This document shows, in pieces, positions 1 to 7,708 of a DNA stretch of 8,006 nucleotides; position 1 is the first letter of the stretch; each line of letters opens with the position of its first letter. This DNA comes from Bifidobacterium breve (GTDB taxonomy: Bacteria > Bacteroidota > Bacteroidia > Cytophagales > UBA9547): the NCBI GenBank assembly GCA_943325655.2, contig CALPQG020000093.1:1-8006 (forward strand). Direction: 5' to 3'. Made by a program: the position numbers and the translations under genes. The notes under the pieces were generated by a model that was not told the DNA's origin, searched no databases, and was given only the letters and a program-made list of their open reading frames with translations.

Positions 1-2176
1 CTCTGACGTCTAAACTACCACTAAAATTCATTGTCTTTTCACTGATTTGTCTTGAAATAGAAGATGTTTTGGCTCTTTGAATTTTTGAAAATACGCCCTT
101 CGAAACGCGTTCCACCCTGTTTAATTTCAACGTAGTTTTAATTTCGCCGAAAGCAACCAACACATCTTTTCCTTTGAGTTGCAGCACTTCTCCCATAGTT
201 TCCTGCCCAATAATTCTCACAAAACAACCCACTTCAATCGGGCCTTTTTCAACGCCAACCACTTGTACTTCTTCTTTTTTTGCAATTGCTTCAGGCGCTA
301 GAGTTTCTTTTAATTCCTCGATATCTTCCCTCAAAATTTTGGTAATGTCTTTATCCGCTTTGTGTTCTTTGATGTCTTTGATTGTATTTTCAATCTTCTT
401 ATTGACAGATTGTAACAGCGCTTTGGCTTCTGTTTTTGCTGCATTTAAAAGTAGTTTTTTGTTTTCTTCAATATAATTACTCAACCCTTCATAGTGTGTA
501 ATTTGAATTTGAAGCTCTTGTTCTTTCTTGGTTGCACTGTATAATTTTGCTTCCAGCGCCATTTTTTCTTGCTGTACTTCTGCAATCAAAACATCAAAAT
601 TGACTTGGGACTGGCCAATTTTAGCTCGGGCAGCTTCTATGATTGCAGCGGGTAATCCAATTTTATTGGCTATTTCAAAAGCGAAAGAACTTCCCGGCTT
701 TCCTATTTCCAGTTTGTACAGCGGCTGTAACTTTTCAATATCATAACGCATGGAAGCATTTGTCATGCCTGGGGTTGCTTCGGCTACTTTTTTAAGGTTG
801 GCGTAATGTGTGGTAATTACGCCGAAAACATTTTTCTTATTCACTTCCAGCAAAATCGATTCGGCAATGGCACCCCCATAATTGGGTTCTGTCCCTGCGC
901 CAAATTCATCAATCAATAGCAACGATTTCCCGCCACAATTCGCCAAAACAGTTTGCATAGACGTAAGGTGAGAACTGTATGTACTCAAATCATTTTCAAT
1001 AGATTGCTCATCTCCTATATCAATAAAAATATCTTTAAAAATACTCATCTTAGACGTTTCGCTTGCAGGAATTGGCATACCTGTTTGAAACATATACTGA
1101 AGCAATCCTACGGTTTTCAAACACACGGATTTACCTCCGGCATTAGGACCAGAAACGATCAAAATGCGTTCTTGAGGATTGAGTTCTACGCTTAATGGTT
1201 CTACACTTTTCCCTGAAACGGCATGCGAAAGCATCAACAAAGGATGGCGCGCAACATCTAATTTGACAATCAGCTGATCCGAAAAAATTGGAATGCAGGC
1301 GTTGAGTTCCAAACCTAAAAGGGCTTTTGCTTTCACAAAATCAAGGATACCCAACCAATGCACGGCCTTTTGTAAATCCGGCAAGTAAGAACGGATAATG
1401 GACGTAAGTTCCGTTAACAACCTTACGACTTCCCGCTTTTCCATGTACTCAAGTTCTTTGATTCGGTTATTGACATCCAACAATTCTACGGGCTCAATAA
1501 AAGCAGTTTGCCCGGTTGCGGATTCATCAATAATAAAACCCTTAACTTTTCTTTTGTATTCTGCCACTACAGGAATCACCAAACGCCCATTTCTGATGGT
1601 TACTGAAGTGTCGTCTTCACAATATCCTTGTGACTTGTATGACCTGATCAATGACGCTGACAATTTACGTATGGTGCCATGTTCATAAGTCAATTCATAC
1701 CTGATGGCTTTTAACTGAGGACTTGCATTGTCCCTGATTTTCCCTTTGTCATCAATGATTAATTCAATAGACTTCAACAATGACTTGTCTAAAAATACCG
1801 AAGCCGCTAAATCATTTAATGCAGGATAAATTTCTTTTTCCTGGATGTCAAAAAATCTCAAACACGAAGCAACCGTTTGCACAATATGTTTGATTTTAAA
1901 AACATCTTCTTCAGCGAGCCAATCCCCTACAATGGCAACCCGCTGAAGTTCCTGACTGATATCCGGTAAAAAATTTAAGGGAAGTGAATTTCCTGTTTGG
2001 TACAAACGCATCATTTGCCCCACCTGATTAAGCAAACGTTTCAACACCACTTTATCAAAAATTGGACGCATAGAAAAAGCAAATTTTATTCCCCCTTCAC
2101 CAATACAGCGTTCGGCGACCAAGGATTTCAATTTATCGAAACCTAATTTTTGTTCAATGTTGGATGGATGTAGCAT
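1..2176 (-). CDS. mutS2: MutS2 family ATPase/endonuclease, partial (C-terminal Smr domain beyond the left edge)
   Basis: MutS2 is a MutS paralogue without the mismatch-recognition domain. In studied bacteria it suppresses homologous recombination or splits collided ribosomes; which applies here is unknown. The minus-strand frame is open for 725 codons from ATG at 2174-2176, with the typical N-terminus MLHPSNIEQKLGF. Seen in order: the MutS core with the ARHPLL motif before the ATPase; Walker A GPNAGGKS at residues 343-350; Walker B LLLIDEFGAGTEP with D423 and E424; the switch histidine in TTHYANLK; the helical region after KPGSSFAFEIA; a charged, Lys/Glu-rich coiled-coil-like stretch; and a KOW-like segment around VGCFVRIIGQETMGEVLQLKG. 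The last residues, SGSLDVR, followed by the first base of a Gly codon, match the LDxRG entry of the Smr nuclease domain, so roughly 70-80 residues probably lie outside the window. Walker A has Ala and Ser where Firmicutes proteins have Thr (GPNTGGKT), which I regard as ordinary for Bacteroidota. No frame break was seen. It is divergent from the operon on the right. Confidence 0.95.
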   Translation of the reverse strand, partial: MLHPSNIEQKLGFDKLKSLVAERCIGEGGIKFAFSMRPIFDKVVLKRLLNQVGQMMRLYQTGNSLPLNFLPDISQELQRVAIVGDWLAEEDVFKIKHIVQTVASCLRFFDIQEKEIYPALNDLAASVFLDKSLLKSIELIIDDKGKIRDNASPQLKAIRYELTYEHGTIRKLSASLIRSYKSQGYCEDDTSVTIRNGRLVIPVVAEYKRKVKGFIIDESATGQTAFIEPVELLDVNNRIKELEYMEKREVVRLLTELTSIIRSYLPDLQKAVHWLGILDFVKAKALLGLELNACIPIFSDQLIVKLDVARHPLLMLSHAVSGKSVEPLSVELNPQERILIVSGPNAGGKSVCLKTVGLLQYMFQTGMPIPASETSKMSIFKDIFIDIGDEQSIENDLSTYSSHLTSMQTVLANCGGKSLLLIDEFGAGTEPNYGGAIAESILLEVNKKNVFGVITTHYANLKKVAEATPGMTNASMRYDIEKLQPLYKLEIGKPGSSFAFEIANKIGLPAAIIEAARAKIGQSQVNFDVLIAEVQQEKMALEAKLYSATKKEQELQIQITHYEGLSNYIEENKKLLLNAAKTEAKALLQSVNKKIENTIKDIKEHKADKDITKILREDIEELKETLAPEAIAKKEEVQVVGVEKGPIEVGCFVRIIGQETMGEVLQLKGKDVLVAFGEIKTTLKLNRVERVSKGVFSKIQRAKTSSISRQISEKTMNFSGSLDVR

Positions 2177-2346
2177 AACTATATTTGGCTGCAAGTTATT
2201 AAATCTACTCTAACAGATGGTTATTTTAAGAGAATAAAACATCATTTTCAACAATAAAATGGCAACACAACACCACATTTAATCAGAAGCGTGCAGAAAG
2301 TGCCTTTTAGCAATTGTTGTGTTAAATTTAAATTGCCAACTAAAAA

Positions 2347-2359
2347 AATGGTTACCATT
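2347..2359. promoter_or_regulatory. 13-base palindrome just upstream of the -33 element, possible operator
   Basis: AATGGT-T-ACCATT is a perfect 6-base inverted repeat around one central base. It ends 10 bases before the TTTG -33 element of the operon promoter, where an activator or repressor dimer could bind. No second copy was noticed nearby. A 6-base arm in AT-rich DNA may be chance, so the regulatory reading is tentative. Confidence 0.25.
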
Positions 2360-2369
2360 AATTAGTATT

Positions 2370-2399
2370 TTTGAATTAAGGATTATAAGGATATATTTG
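2370..2399 (+). promoter_or_regulatory. Bacteroidota-type sigma-A (sigma-ABfr-like) promoter for the adhesin operon
   Basis: TATATTTG at 2392-2399 is an exact match to the Bacteroidota -7 consensus TAnnTTTG. TTTG at 2370-2373 matches the -33 element, with 18 bases between the two, close to the usual spacing. Transcription would start at about 2404-2407, giving an mRNA leader of about 17-20 bases before the GTG start at 2424. An ATG at 2408 would be almost leaderless. The match is seen directly; activity is inferred. Confidence 0.72.
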
Positions 2400-2423
2400 T
2401 GTAAATTATGAAACTTTATCATC

Positions 2424-5400
2424 GTGGGAATTAAACAATTATACTGTCTTTTTATTGCCGCATTTTTCATGCTTTTAGTCCCTGAAGCTAAAGCAAACCA
2501 CATATTGGGCGGAGAACTTACCTATGTAAATGTCAGTGCAAATACATATAAATTCACATTAACCATTTACCGAGATTGTTCAGGAGAAATTCTTGACCCA
2601 ATCTATTATTTAAATTATAAATCCACTTTATGCGGTGTGTCATCCACTACTTTTCCGGTAAATCAGGTAGGCAACCCGGTAGAAGTAAGCATCATTTGTC
2701 CCTCAAAAAAAAGCACTTGTAATGGTGGTGGAGAAATAGGCATCCAAAAACAAATTTATACTGGCACCATTACTTTACCCAAAACTTGTACCGACTGGGT
2801 AATCAGCTGGGATCCAGGAGATGCCTCCAAAAGAAATTCTGCCATTACAAATATTGTTAATCCTATCAATCAAAAATTTTATATCGAAGCTAAAATTAAC
2901 AACTCCAAAATAAGCAGTAACAATTCACCTTCATTTTCAGGAATGGCCTTTTCCTACCTGTTTATAGGACAAAAAGGAACCATCAATACCACCGCCACTG
3001 ACATAGACGGCAATGATTTGACGTACAAAATTACTACACCCAAAACAAGTGCCACCGCTACAGTGAGTTATTTATCAGGATTTTCTGCAGTATCTCCAAT
3101 TTCAACATCTACTCCAGCTACATTTAACAACTCTACAGGGGAACTTACGCTGAGTCCTAAAGCCATAGAAAATTCAGTTACGGCGATTATCGTTGAAGAA
3201 TACAAGGATGGAGAATTTATTGGAAGTGTAACGAGGGATTTACAAATCATTACCCTTTCTAATACCAATACCCTGCCAACACTTAGTGGCATCAACAATA
3301 CCAGTCTGGATTCTATGAGAATTTGTGCCGGAGACAAAGTTGATTTTAAAATTTATGGCTCCGACATCGATGTCCCTTTCCAAAATTTAACAGTTTCATG
3401 GAATAACGGAATTAGTTTAAACAACAATAGTTTTGATGGTTTAACAACTACAGGCGCTTTAGGAAAAGATACGACTTCTTTCAAATGGGAGACGCCATCT
3501 TCAGCAAATGGCTTATATACTTTTACAGTAAATTTAAAAGATGATTATTGCCCTATAGTTGGAGCAACATCCAAAACCTATAAAATCAGGGTATTCCCAA
3601 AACCAACATTCAAACTTGCCAATGACACTACAATCAGTTGTGCAGACACAAAAATTTTAAATGTATTTAATCTAAAAGGAAAAAGTCCCTACCAATATGT
3701 GTGGGATAATGGAGAAAAAACAAGCAGCATTAAGGCAGGTCCAGGAAACTACAAACTCACTATTACGGATGCAAACAATTGTTTTTACCAAGACAGCATA
3801 AGTATTAAAAGTGGCATTTTTGTAAACTTCAAATATGATAGCCTTTGTGCGGGAAGCCCTACAAATTTCACAGATTTATCTTTAAGTAAAAGTGGATCGC
3901 GCATTACCAAATGGAACTGGAATTTTGGAGACCCTACCACCGGCAACCTGAATTTCTCTTCACTTCAAAACCCAACCCATCAATTCCCAAATGAAGGAAG
4001 CTTTAATGTAAAATTAATAGCTGAAGACGATTCTGGTTGTATAGGAGACACTACCTTAAAATTACATTTGTGTGCCAAACCACTTCCTGATTTTGAAATC
4101 GTGGATACCTGCAAACGAAAACCTGCAACCATGAAAGATTTAACAGCGGTAAATGGCTGTTCAATTAAACGATACGAAATGACCTTTGTTCAACAGGTGA
4201 CCCAAAAAGTGGAAAAAGCAAGTTACGACTACCCTCCACCACCTGCCTATTTCCCAGGACAACCCAAAAGAGAACTGCTCAAAAGCTGGCTACCGGCCGA
4301 TTCTGGCACCTATAAAGTAACCATGGTGGCTATCAATGAAAATGGCTGTAGAAATTCCATACAAAAAAACGTATATATCAGGCCTCAACCTATAGTAGTG
4401 TTACGTGAAAGTGATTATGCCTTTAGGTGTAATCAACCTGATACAGCCTTACAGGTATTAGATACGGCAACAGTGAAATCAAAACTACCAAGCAACAAAT
4501 CTGTATGGGAACCCTTAAAATTAATATGGAAAAAATATGACGAATTAATCTATAACGACGCCAAAACATTACCTAACGATTCGCTAAAAATTCATGTAAA
4601 GGGAAATGGATTTTACGCCGTAAAAGTGACCGATATGTTTGGCTGCGATTCGGTGGAGAGCGTAAATATTCTTAAAAAAATAGACGCTTCTTTCTCTAAC
4701 AGACCCTATTGTACTGCTGGCCAAGAAGTCAAGTTTTTAGATTATTCTGTTTCAAATTTAGAAATCACCTCTCGAGAATGGGATTTTGGCGATGGAAACT
4801 CGACAATCACTGCTGGCGCTGACACATCAGTTTTAAACGTTAAACACCTGTATGGTGCTGATGGAATATATACTGTCAAACTCAAACTCACCAATGAAAG
4901 TACCTGTACAGATACGGCTTCTATAAAAGTATTGGTAAATACTTTAGACAATACATTTCGTGTTGGTCCATCTCCCGTTTGCTTAAATTCACCTGTCAAT
5001 ATCAAATCTAGAACAGGTGCTTATATAGACACCCTATATTGGACTTTTGGAGATGGTGTAAGTTCTAAAATTAGCCAAAATGGAATGACCACAACCAACG
5101 AAAAATCTGTTTACAATGGAACACATACGTATACCAAATTTGGCACAGGGAAATATGACATCAATTTGGGTACATTGTATAACAAAAGACAATGTTATGT
5201 TACTGACAAAGCCCCAATAGAATTGTTCCCGGAATTAAAAGTTAAATTATCTGTTAGAAATTTATGTGCTCATTTACCAACACGTCTCGAAGCAGAAAGA
5301 TCCGAGGGAAATAAAGTAAAAGATTGGAAATGGAATATATTCTATCAGGACAGTAACCCTCCGTATTTAACCACTAAAATTGACTCGATTGACATTTCAG

Positions 5401-6596
5401 CAAATGATGCAGGAGTTTCAAACCAACAAATAAAAACCTTTACCAAAGGAGGAAACTATTTCATAGACCTCAAAGCAACCAACACAGATGGCTGTGATGT
5501 AAACATAAAGCAACAATTAGTTAGAATATTAGACTTACCCACTCCGTTCTTTTGTGCAGACCAAACTTGTGCCACCCTTCCAACCAAGTTGTCACTTTTT
5601 TGTGGTAATAAACCGGAAGTAAGTATTAACAAATACCTTTGGGAATTTCCAGATGACAATTCAACTTCTTCCACGCCGGATAGTACCATACACACCTTTA
5701 AAAATGCGGGTACATTTAATATAAAAATGACTATCGAAAACACTTTTTTCAAATGCACAAAAAGTGCTACCCAACCGATTGAAATCAAATCGGTGGCGTT
5801 CCCAGCTTTTATTGCTGAACCTGTTTGTTTAAATGACACCACTAAATTCTTAGACAAATCATACACACTCTCAGGTGATGAAATTGTAAAATGGTCATGG
5901 AATTTTGGAGAGCAAGGTTCATCAACGACTGAAGAAATTCCCTCCCCTAAATATTTATATACAAAAGCAGGAAAATATAACGTTACATTATCGGTAACCA
6001 ATAAAGGAAAAAATTGCACCAAAGATTTTGAAACTACGGTGGTCGTGCATCCAAATCCTACCGCTGGATTTAGCTATGATATGTATAATGCTACAGCCCA
6101 AAAAGTAATGGTATTTAAAGATTCTTCTTCCTCAGATGTAGTCAAATGGTTATATGACTTTGGAGACGGATCAACGAAATCGACAAAACAGCATCCTGAC
6201 CACACCTATAAGTCTCCCTTAATGTACCCAATGAAGCAGTTGGTTACCAATCAATTTGGGTGTACAGACAGTATTACCAAAAATGTTGATTTAAAAATTT
6301 ACATGCTGTTTCCAACTGGGTTTTCTCCAAATGGAGATGCGATAAACAACACTTTCTATCCTATCCTGAGGGGAATTCAAAAAATAGATGAGCTCAAACT
6401 CTATAACAGATGGGGTGAATTGCTTTGGGAAACTTCTGGAGAAATCAACGAAACCTGGGACTGGAAAGACCATAGCTGGGACGGCACTTACCAAGGTGTA
6501 GAACAACCAATGGGCGTATATATATACTATGCAAGAGCAAAATCGTTTATTGGCGACGATGTAAAAGTGGAAGGCAAAGTAACAATCATCAGGTAA
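2424..6596 (+). CDS. Large secreted PKD/SprB-repeat protein with T9SS type B (CHU_C, gliding motility-associated) C-terminal domain
   Basis: This is a 1390-residue surface or secreted adhesin-like protein exported by Sec and then by the type IX secretion system. Residues 1-25 form a signal peptide (hydrophobic CLFIAAFFMLLV, likely cleavage after AKA). The mature start NHILGGELTY and YRDCSG (49-54) match the N-terminal domain common in Bacteroidota proteins of this class. An Ig/cadherin-like region with DIDGNDLTY follows to about residue 400. A SprB-type repeat lies at about 405-462 (PYQYVWDNG, then GNYKLTITDANNC). PKD-like modules run from 466 to 1290, with core tryptophans at W497, W786, W873, W968, W1073, W1157 and W1242 (WDFGDG-type motifs) plus degenerate modules between 552 and 756. 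CHU_C occupies about 1294-1390 (FPTGFSPNGDAINNTF, LYNRWGELLWE, WDGTYQG, GVYIYYA). The start is GTG at 2424: an in-frame stop at 2409-2411 leaves no upstream ATG. It is the first gene of the operon. The ligand is unknown and no catalytic domain was recognised, so adhesin is inferred. Confidence 0.92.
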   Translation: MGIKQLYCLFIAAFFMLLVPEAKANHILGGELTYVNVSANTYKFTLTIYRDCSGEILDPIYYLNYKSTLCGVSSTTFPVNQVGNPVEVSIICPSKKSTCNGGGEIGIQKQIYTGTITLPKTCTDWVISWDPGDASKRNSAITNIVNPINQKFYIEAKINNSKISSNNSPSFSGMAFSYLFIGQKGTINTTATDIDGNDLTYKITTPKTSATATVSYLSGFSAVSPISTSTPATFNNSTGELTLSPKAIENSVTAIIVEEYKDGEFIGSVTRDLQIITLSNTNTLPTLSGINNTSLDSMRICAGDKVDFKIYGSDIDVPFQNLTVSWNNGISLNNNSFDGLTTTGALGKDTTSFKWETPSSANGLYTFTVNLKDDYCPIVGATSKTYKIRVFPKPTFKLANDTTISCADTKILNVFNLKGKSPYQYVWDNGEKTSSIKAGPGNYKLTITDANNCFYQDSISIKSGIFVNFKYDSLCAGSPTNFTDLSLSKSGSRITKWNWNFGDPTTGNLNFSSLQNPTHQFPNEGSFNVKLIAEDDSGCIGDTTLKLHLCAKPLPDFEIVDTCKRKPATMKDLTAVNGCSIKRYEMTFVQQVTQKVEKASYDYPPPPAYFPGQPKRELLKSWLPADSGTYKVTMVAINENGCRNSIQKNVYIRPQPIVVLRESDYAFRCNQPDTALQVLDTATVKSKLPSNKSVWEPLKLIWKKYDELIYNDAKTLPNDSLKIHVKGNGFYAVKVTDMFGCDSVESVNILKKIDASFSNRPYCTAGQEVKFLDYSVSNLEITSREWDFGDGNSTITAGADTSVLNVKHLYGADGIYTVKLKLTNESTCTDTASIKVLVNTLDNTFRVGPSPVCLNSPVNIKSRTGAYIDTLYWTFGDGVSSKISQNGMTTTNEKSVYNGTHTYTKFGTGKYDINLGTLYNKRQCYVTDKAPIELFPELKVKLSVRNLCAHLPTRLEAERSEGNKVKDWKWNIFYQDSNPPYLTTKIDSIDISANDAGVSNQQIKTFTKGGNYFIDLKATNTDGCDVNIKQQLVRILDLPTPFFCADQTCATLPTKLSLFCGNKPEVSINKYLWEFPDDNSTSSTPDSTIHTFKNAGTFNIKMTIENTFFKCTKSATQPIEIKSVAFPAFIAEPVCLNDTTKFLDKSYTLSGDEIVKWSWNFGEQGSSTTEEIPSPKYLYTKAGKYNVTLSVTNKGKNCTKDFETTVVVHPNPTAGFSYDMYNATAQKVMVFKDSSSSDVVKWLYDFGDGSTKSTKQHPDHTYKSPLMYPMKQLVTNQFGCTDSITKNVDLKIYMLFPTGFSPNGDAINNTFYPILRGIQKIDELKLYNRWGELLWETSGEINETWDWKDHSWDGTYQGVEQPMGVYIYYARAKSFIGDDVKVEGKVTIIR
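3819..6293 (+). repeat. Coding-level array of PKD-like modules (about residues 466-1290)
   Basis: This is a tandem series of diverged Ig-fold modules of roughly 80-105 residues within the adhesin. Most open with a Cys-containing strand (LCAGSP, TCKRKP, YCTAGQ, VCLNSP, LCAHLP, TCATLP, VCLNDT), then a Trp motif (WNWNFGD, WDFGDG, YWTFGDG, WKWN, LWEFPDD, WSWNFGE, WLYDFGDG), then Y/F-x-x-x-G-x-Y/F, and close with a second Cys (SGCIG, NGCRN, STCTD, RQCYV, DGCDV, FKCTK, KNCTK, FGCTD). The DNA is strongly diverged between copies; one 13-base match, TGGAATTTTGGAG, recurs in the modules at W497 and W1157. These domains are normally structural spacers or binding modules. Confidence 0.8.
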
Positions 6597-6621
6597 AAAA
6601 ATCTCTTACAAAAAAATAGCA

Positions 6622-7686
6622 ATGACATATTTTATCCATAAACCTTCTTTGACCAAAGGTTTATTTGCATCCATCTTCCTGTTGATTTCATGTAGTGTAC
6701 ATGCACAAGATTACCATTTTTCCCAGTTTTTCAACATGCCATTGTCTCAAAACCCTGCACTCACTGGCAAGTTTAATGAGGATTACAGGGTTGGCGGTGT
6801 TTACAGGACACAATGGAGACAAATCAACGCAAACTTTGCTTCCACAGGCATATTTAGCGACATCAACATCCGACCAGGACTTGAAAGTCCACATAAAATT
6901 GGGTTGGGCGTTTTGTTTGTCAACGACGAACTTGGGGACCAAATTTACAAAAACCAATATTACCAAATCTCTACCGCCTACCACAGAACTTTGGACCGTT
7001 TAAGAAGACATAAAATATCCGGTGGACTTCAGTTGGGTTATGTCAGAAAAAATTTAAACACCGATAACCTCGTTTTTGCAAGTCAGTACAACAACTGGCA
7101 ACAAACCAACAATCCATCTGGAGAATCTCTTAGTGGAACTGCTTTTGGTTATATAAATGTTAACGCTGGTGTGGTGTGGAATTTTGTGGTAAATGATAAA
7201 CTTGATTGTTATGCCGGAATCTCATTGTTCAACTTAACAAGACCAAAAGAGTCATTGTTATCAGACAACAACAACAGACTTGGAATCAGGTCCAATTACA
7301 ACATTGGCGCCAACTACGCGTTGAGTAAAAACATCAGTTTATTGCCCGCCATTCAATTGTCCAGACAGTTAAAAGCCATGGACATCAACATTGGTGCAGC
7401 GATTGGTTACAGTATCGTTTCTGGAAAATTAGACAGGTCTACGCTTATGATAGGTTTTTGGGGAAGGGCAAAAGATGCTGCAATTGTTTATGGAGGCATC
7501 AAATTCAAAAGTGTACAGCTGGGTTTAAGTTATGACATCACCTCATCCAGTTTAAACAATGTCAAAAATGCACCTACGATTGGCAGGTCAAAAAATATTG
7601 GTGCGTTTGAAATCACCCTTATTCATGTAGGATTTCTTAAAAGAGCAATTCCAAATGATTTAACCGTTCCTTGTCGCTTCTTTTAA
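6622..7686 (+). CDS. PorP/SprF family type IX secretion system outer-membrane protein
   Basis: This is a 354-residue member of the PorP/SprF family of outer-membrane beta-barrel-like proteins. Family members work with T9SS cargo of the CHU_C (type B) kind; SprF of F. johnsoniae is needed for the SprB adhesin to reach the surface. A signal peptide spans residues 1-28 with likely cleavage at VHA-QD. The family signature follows at once: DYHFSQFFNMPLSQNPALTG at 30-49, then DYRVGGVYRTQWRQI. Later segments alternate in the manner of beta strands (KIGLGVLFVNDELGD, KISGGLQLGYVRKNL, YNIGANYALSKNISLLPAIQL, VQLGLSYDITSS), and the protein ends with the family-like PCRFF. LISC at 21-24 resembles a lipobox, so lipoprotein processing is a minor alternative. 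The gene starts 25 bases after the adhesin stop. A-rich sequence precedes the ATG and no Shine-Dalgarno is evident, which is normal for the phylum. The adjacent cargo is the probable partner. Confidence 0.93.
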   Translation: MTYFIHKPSLTKGLFASIFLLISCSVHAQDYHFSQFFNMPLSQNPALTGKFNEDYRVGGVYRTQWRQINANFASTGIFSDINIRPGLESPHKIGLGVLFVNDELGDQIYKNQYYQISTAYHRTLDRLRRHKISGGLQLGYVRKNLNTDNLVFASQYNNWQQTNNPSGESLSGTAFGYINVNAGVVWNFVVNDKLDCYAGISLFNLTRPKESLLSDNNNRLGIRSNYNIGANYALSKNISLLPAIQLSRQLKAMDINIGAAIGYSIVSGKLDRSTLMIGFWGRAKDAAIVYGGIKFKSVQLGLSYDITSSSLNNVKNAPTIGRSKNIGAFEITLIHVGFLKRAIPNDLTVPCRFF

Positions 7687-7708
7687 CTATAACAATTTCT
7701 AATAACCA

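Larger units (their letters stand above)
2177..2423. other. Divergent intergenic region between mutS2 and the adhesin operon
   Basis: This is 247 bases of AT-rich DNA without a credible gene. It must hold the promoters of both flanking genes. The rightward promoter is clear (2370-2399). For mutS2 I find only weak minus-strand candidates: a TAGATTTA and a TAACTTG within about 40 bases upstream of its ATG, neither with a good -33 partner. Other structure is a 13-base palindrome at 2347-2359, an AT palindrome TTAAATTTAA at 2322-2331, and a 9-base inverted repeat AACACAACA/TGTTGTGTT (2264-2272 and 2315-2323) with a 42-base spacer. No tRNA, riboswitch or terminator shape was recognised. Confidence 0.7.

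Noticed and set aside
174..1688. Plus-strand open frames of 72-100 codons at the left end
   Set aside because: All lie opposite mutS2, whose ATPase motifs and unbroken frame are on the minus strand; the plus-strand peptides look like reverse-complement noise.
2177..2230. Minus-strand promoter for mutS2
   Set aside because: Only one-mismatch or shortened -7 elements (TAGATTTA, TAACTTG) without a properly spaced TTTG were found, so no specific site can be supported.
2264..2323. 9-base inverted repeat AACACAACA/TGTTGTGTT as a hairpin or regulatory RNA
   Set aside because: A 42-base spacer and short arms make a stable stem unlikely, and such a match is expected by chance in this composition.
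2279..2503. 74-codon minus-strand frame across the intergenic region and adhesin start
   Set aside because: It overlaps the promoter and signal peptide of the adhesin, has no family resemblance, and its composition is that of AT-rich noncoding DNA.
5456..6022. 188-codon minus-strand open frame inside the adhesin gene
   Set aside because: It lies antisense to well-supported PKD modules, has no recognisable domain, and is a typical shadow frame in a long coding region.
6516..6527. GTATATATATAC palindrome and TA repeat near the adhesin 3' end
   Set aside because: It encodes the conserved GVYIYY stretch of the CHU_C domain, so it is explained by protein sequence and codon use.
6597..6621. Possible terminator between the adhesin and the PorP/SprF-like gene
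   Set aside because: The 25-base gap is A-rich with no stem, which supports read-through within an operon instead.
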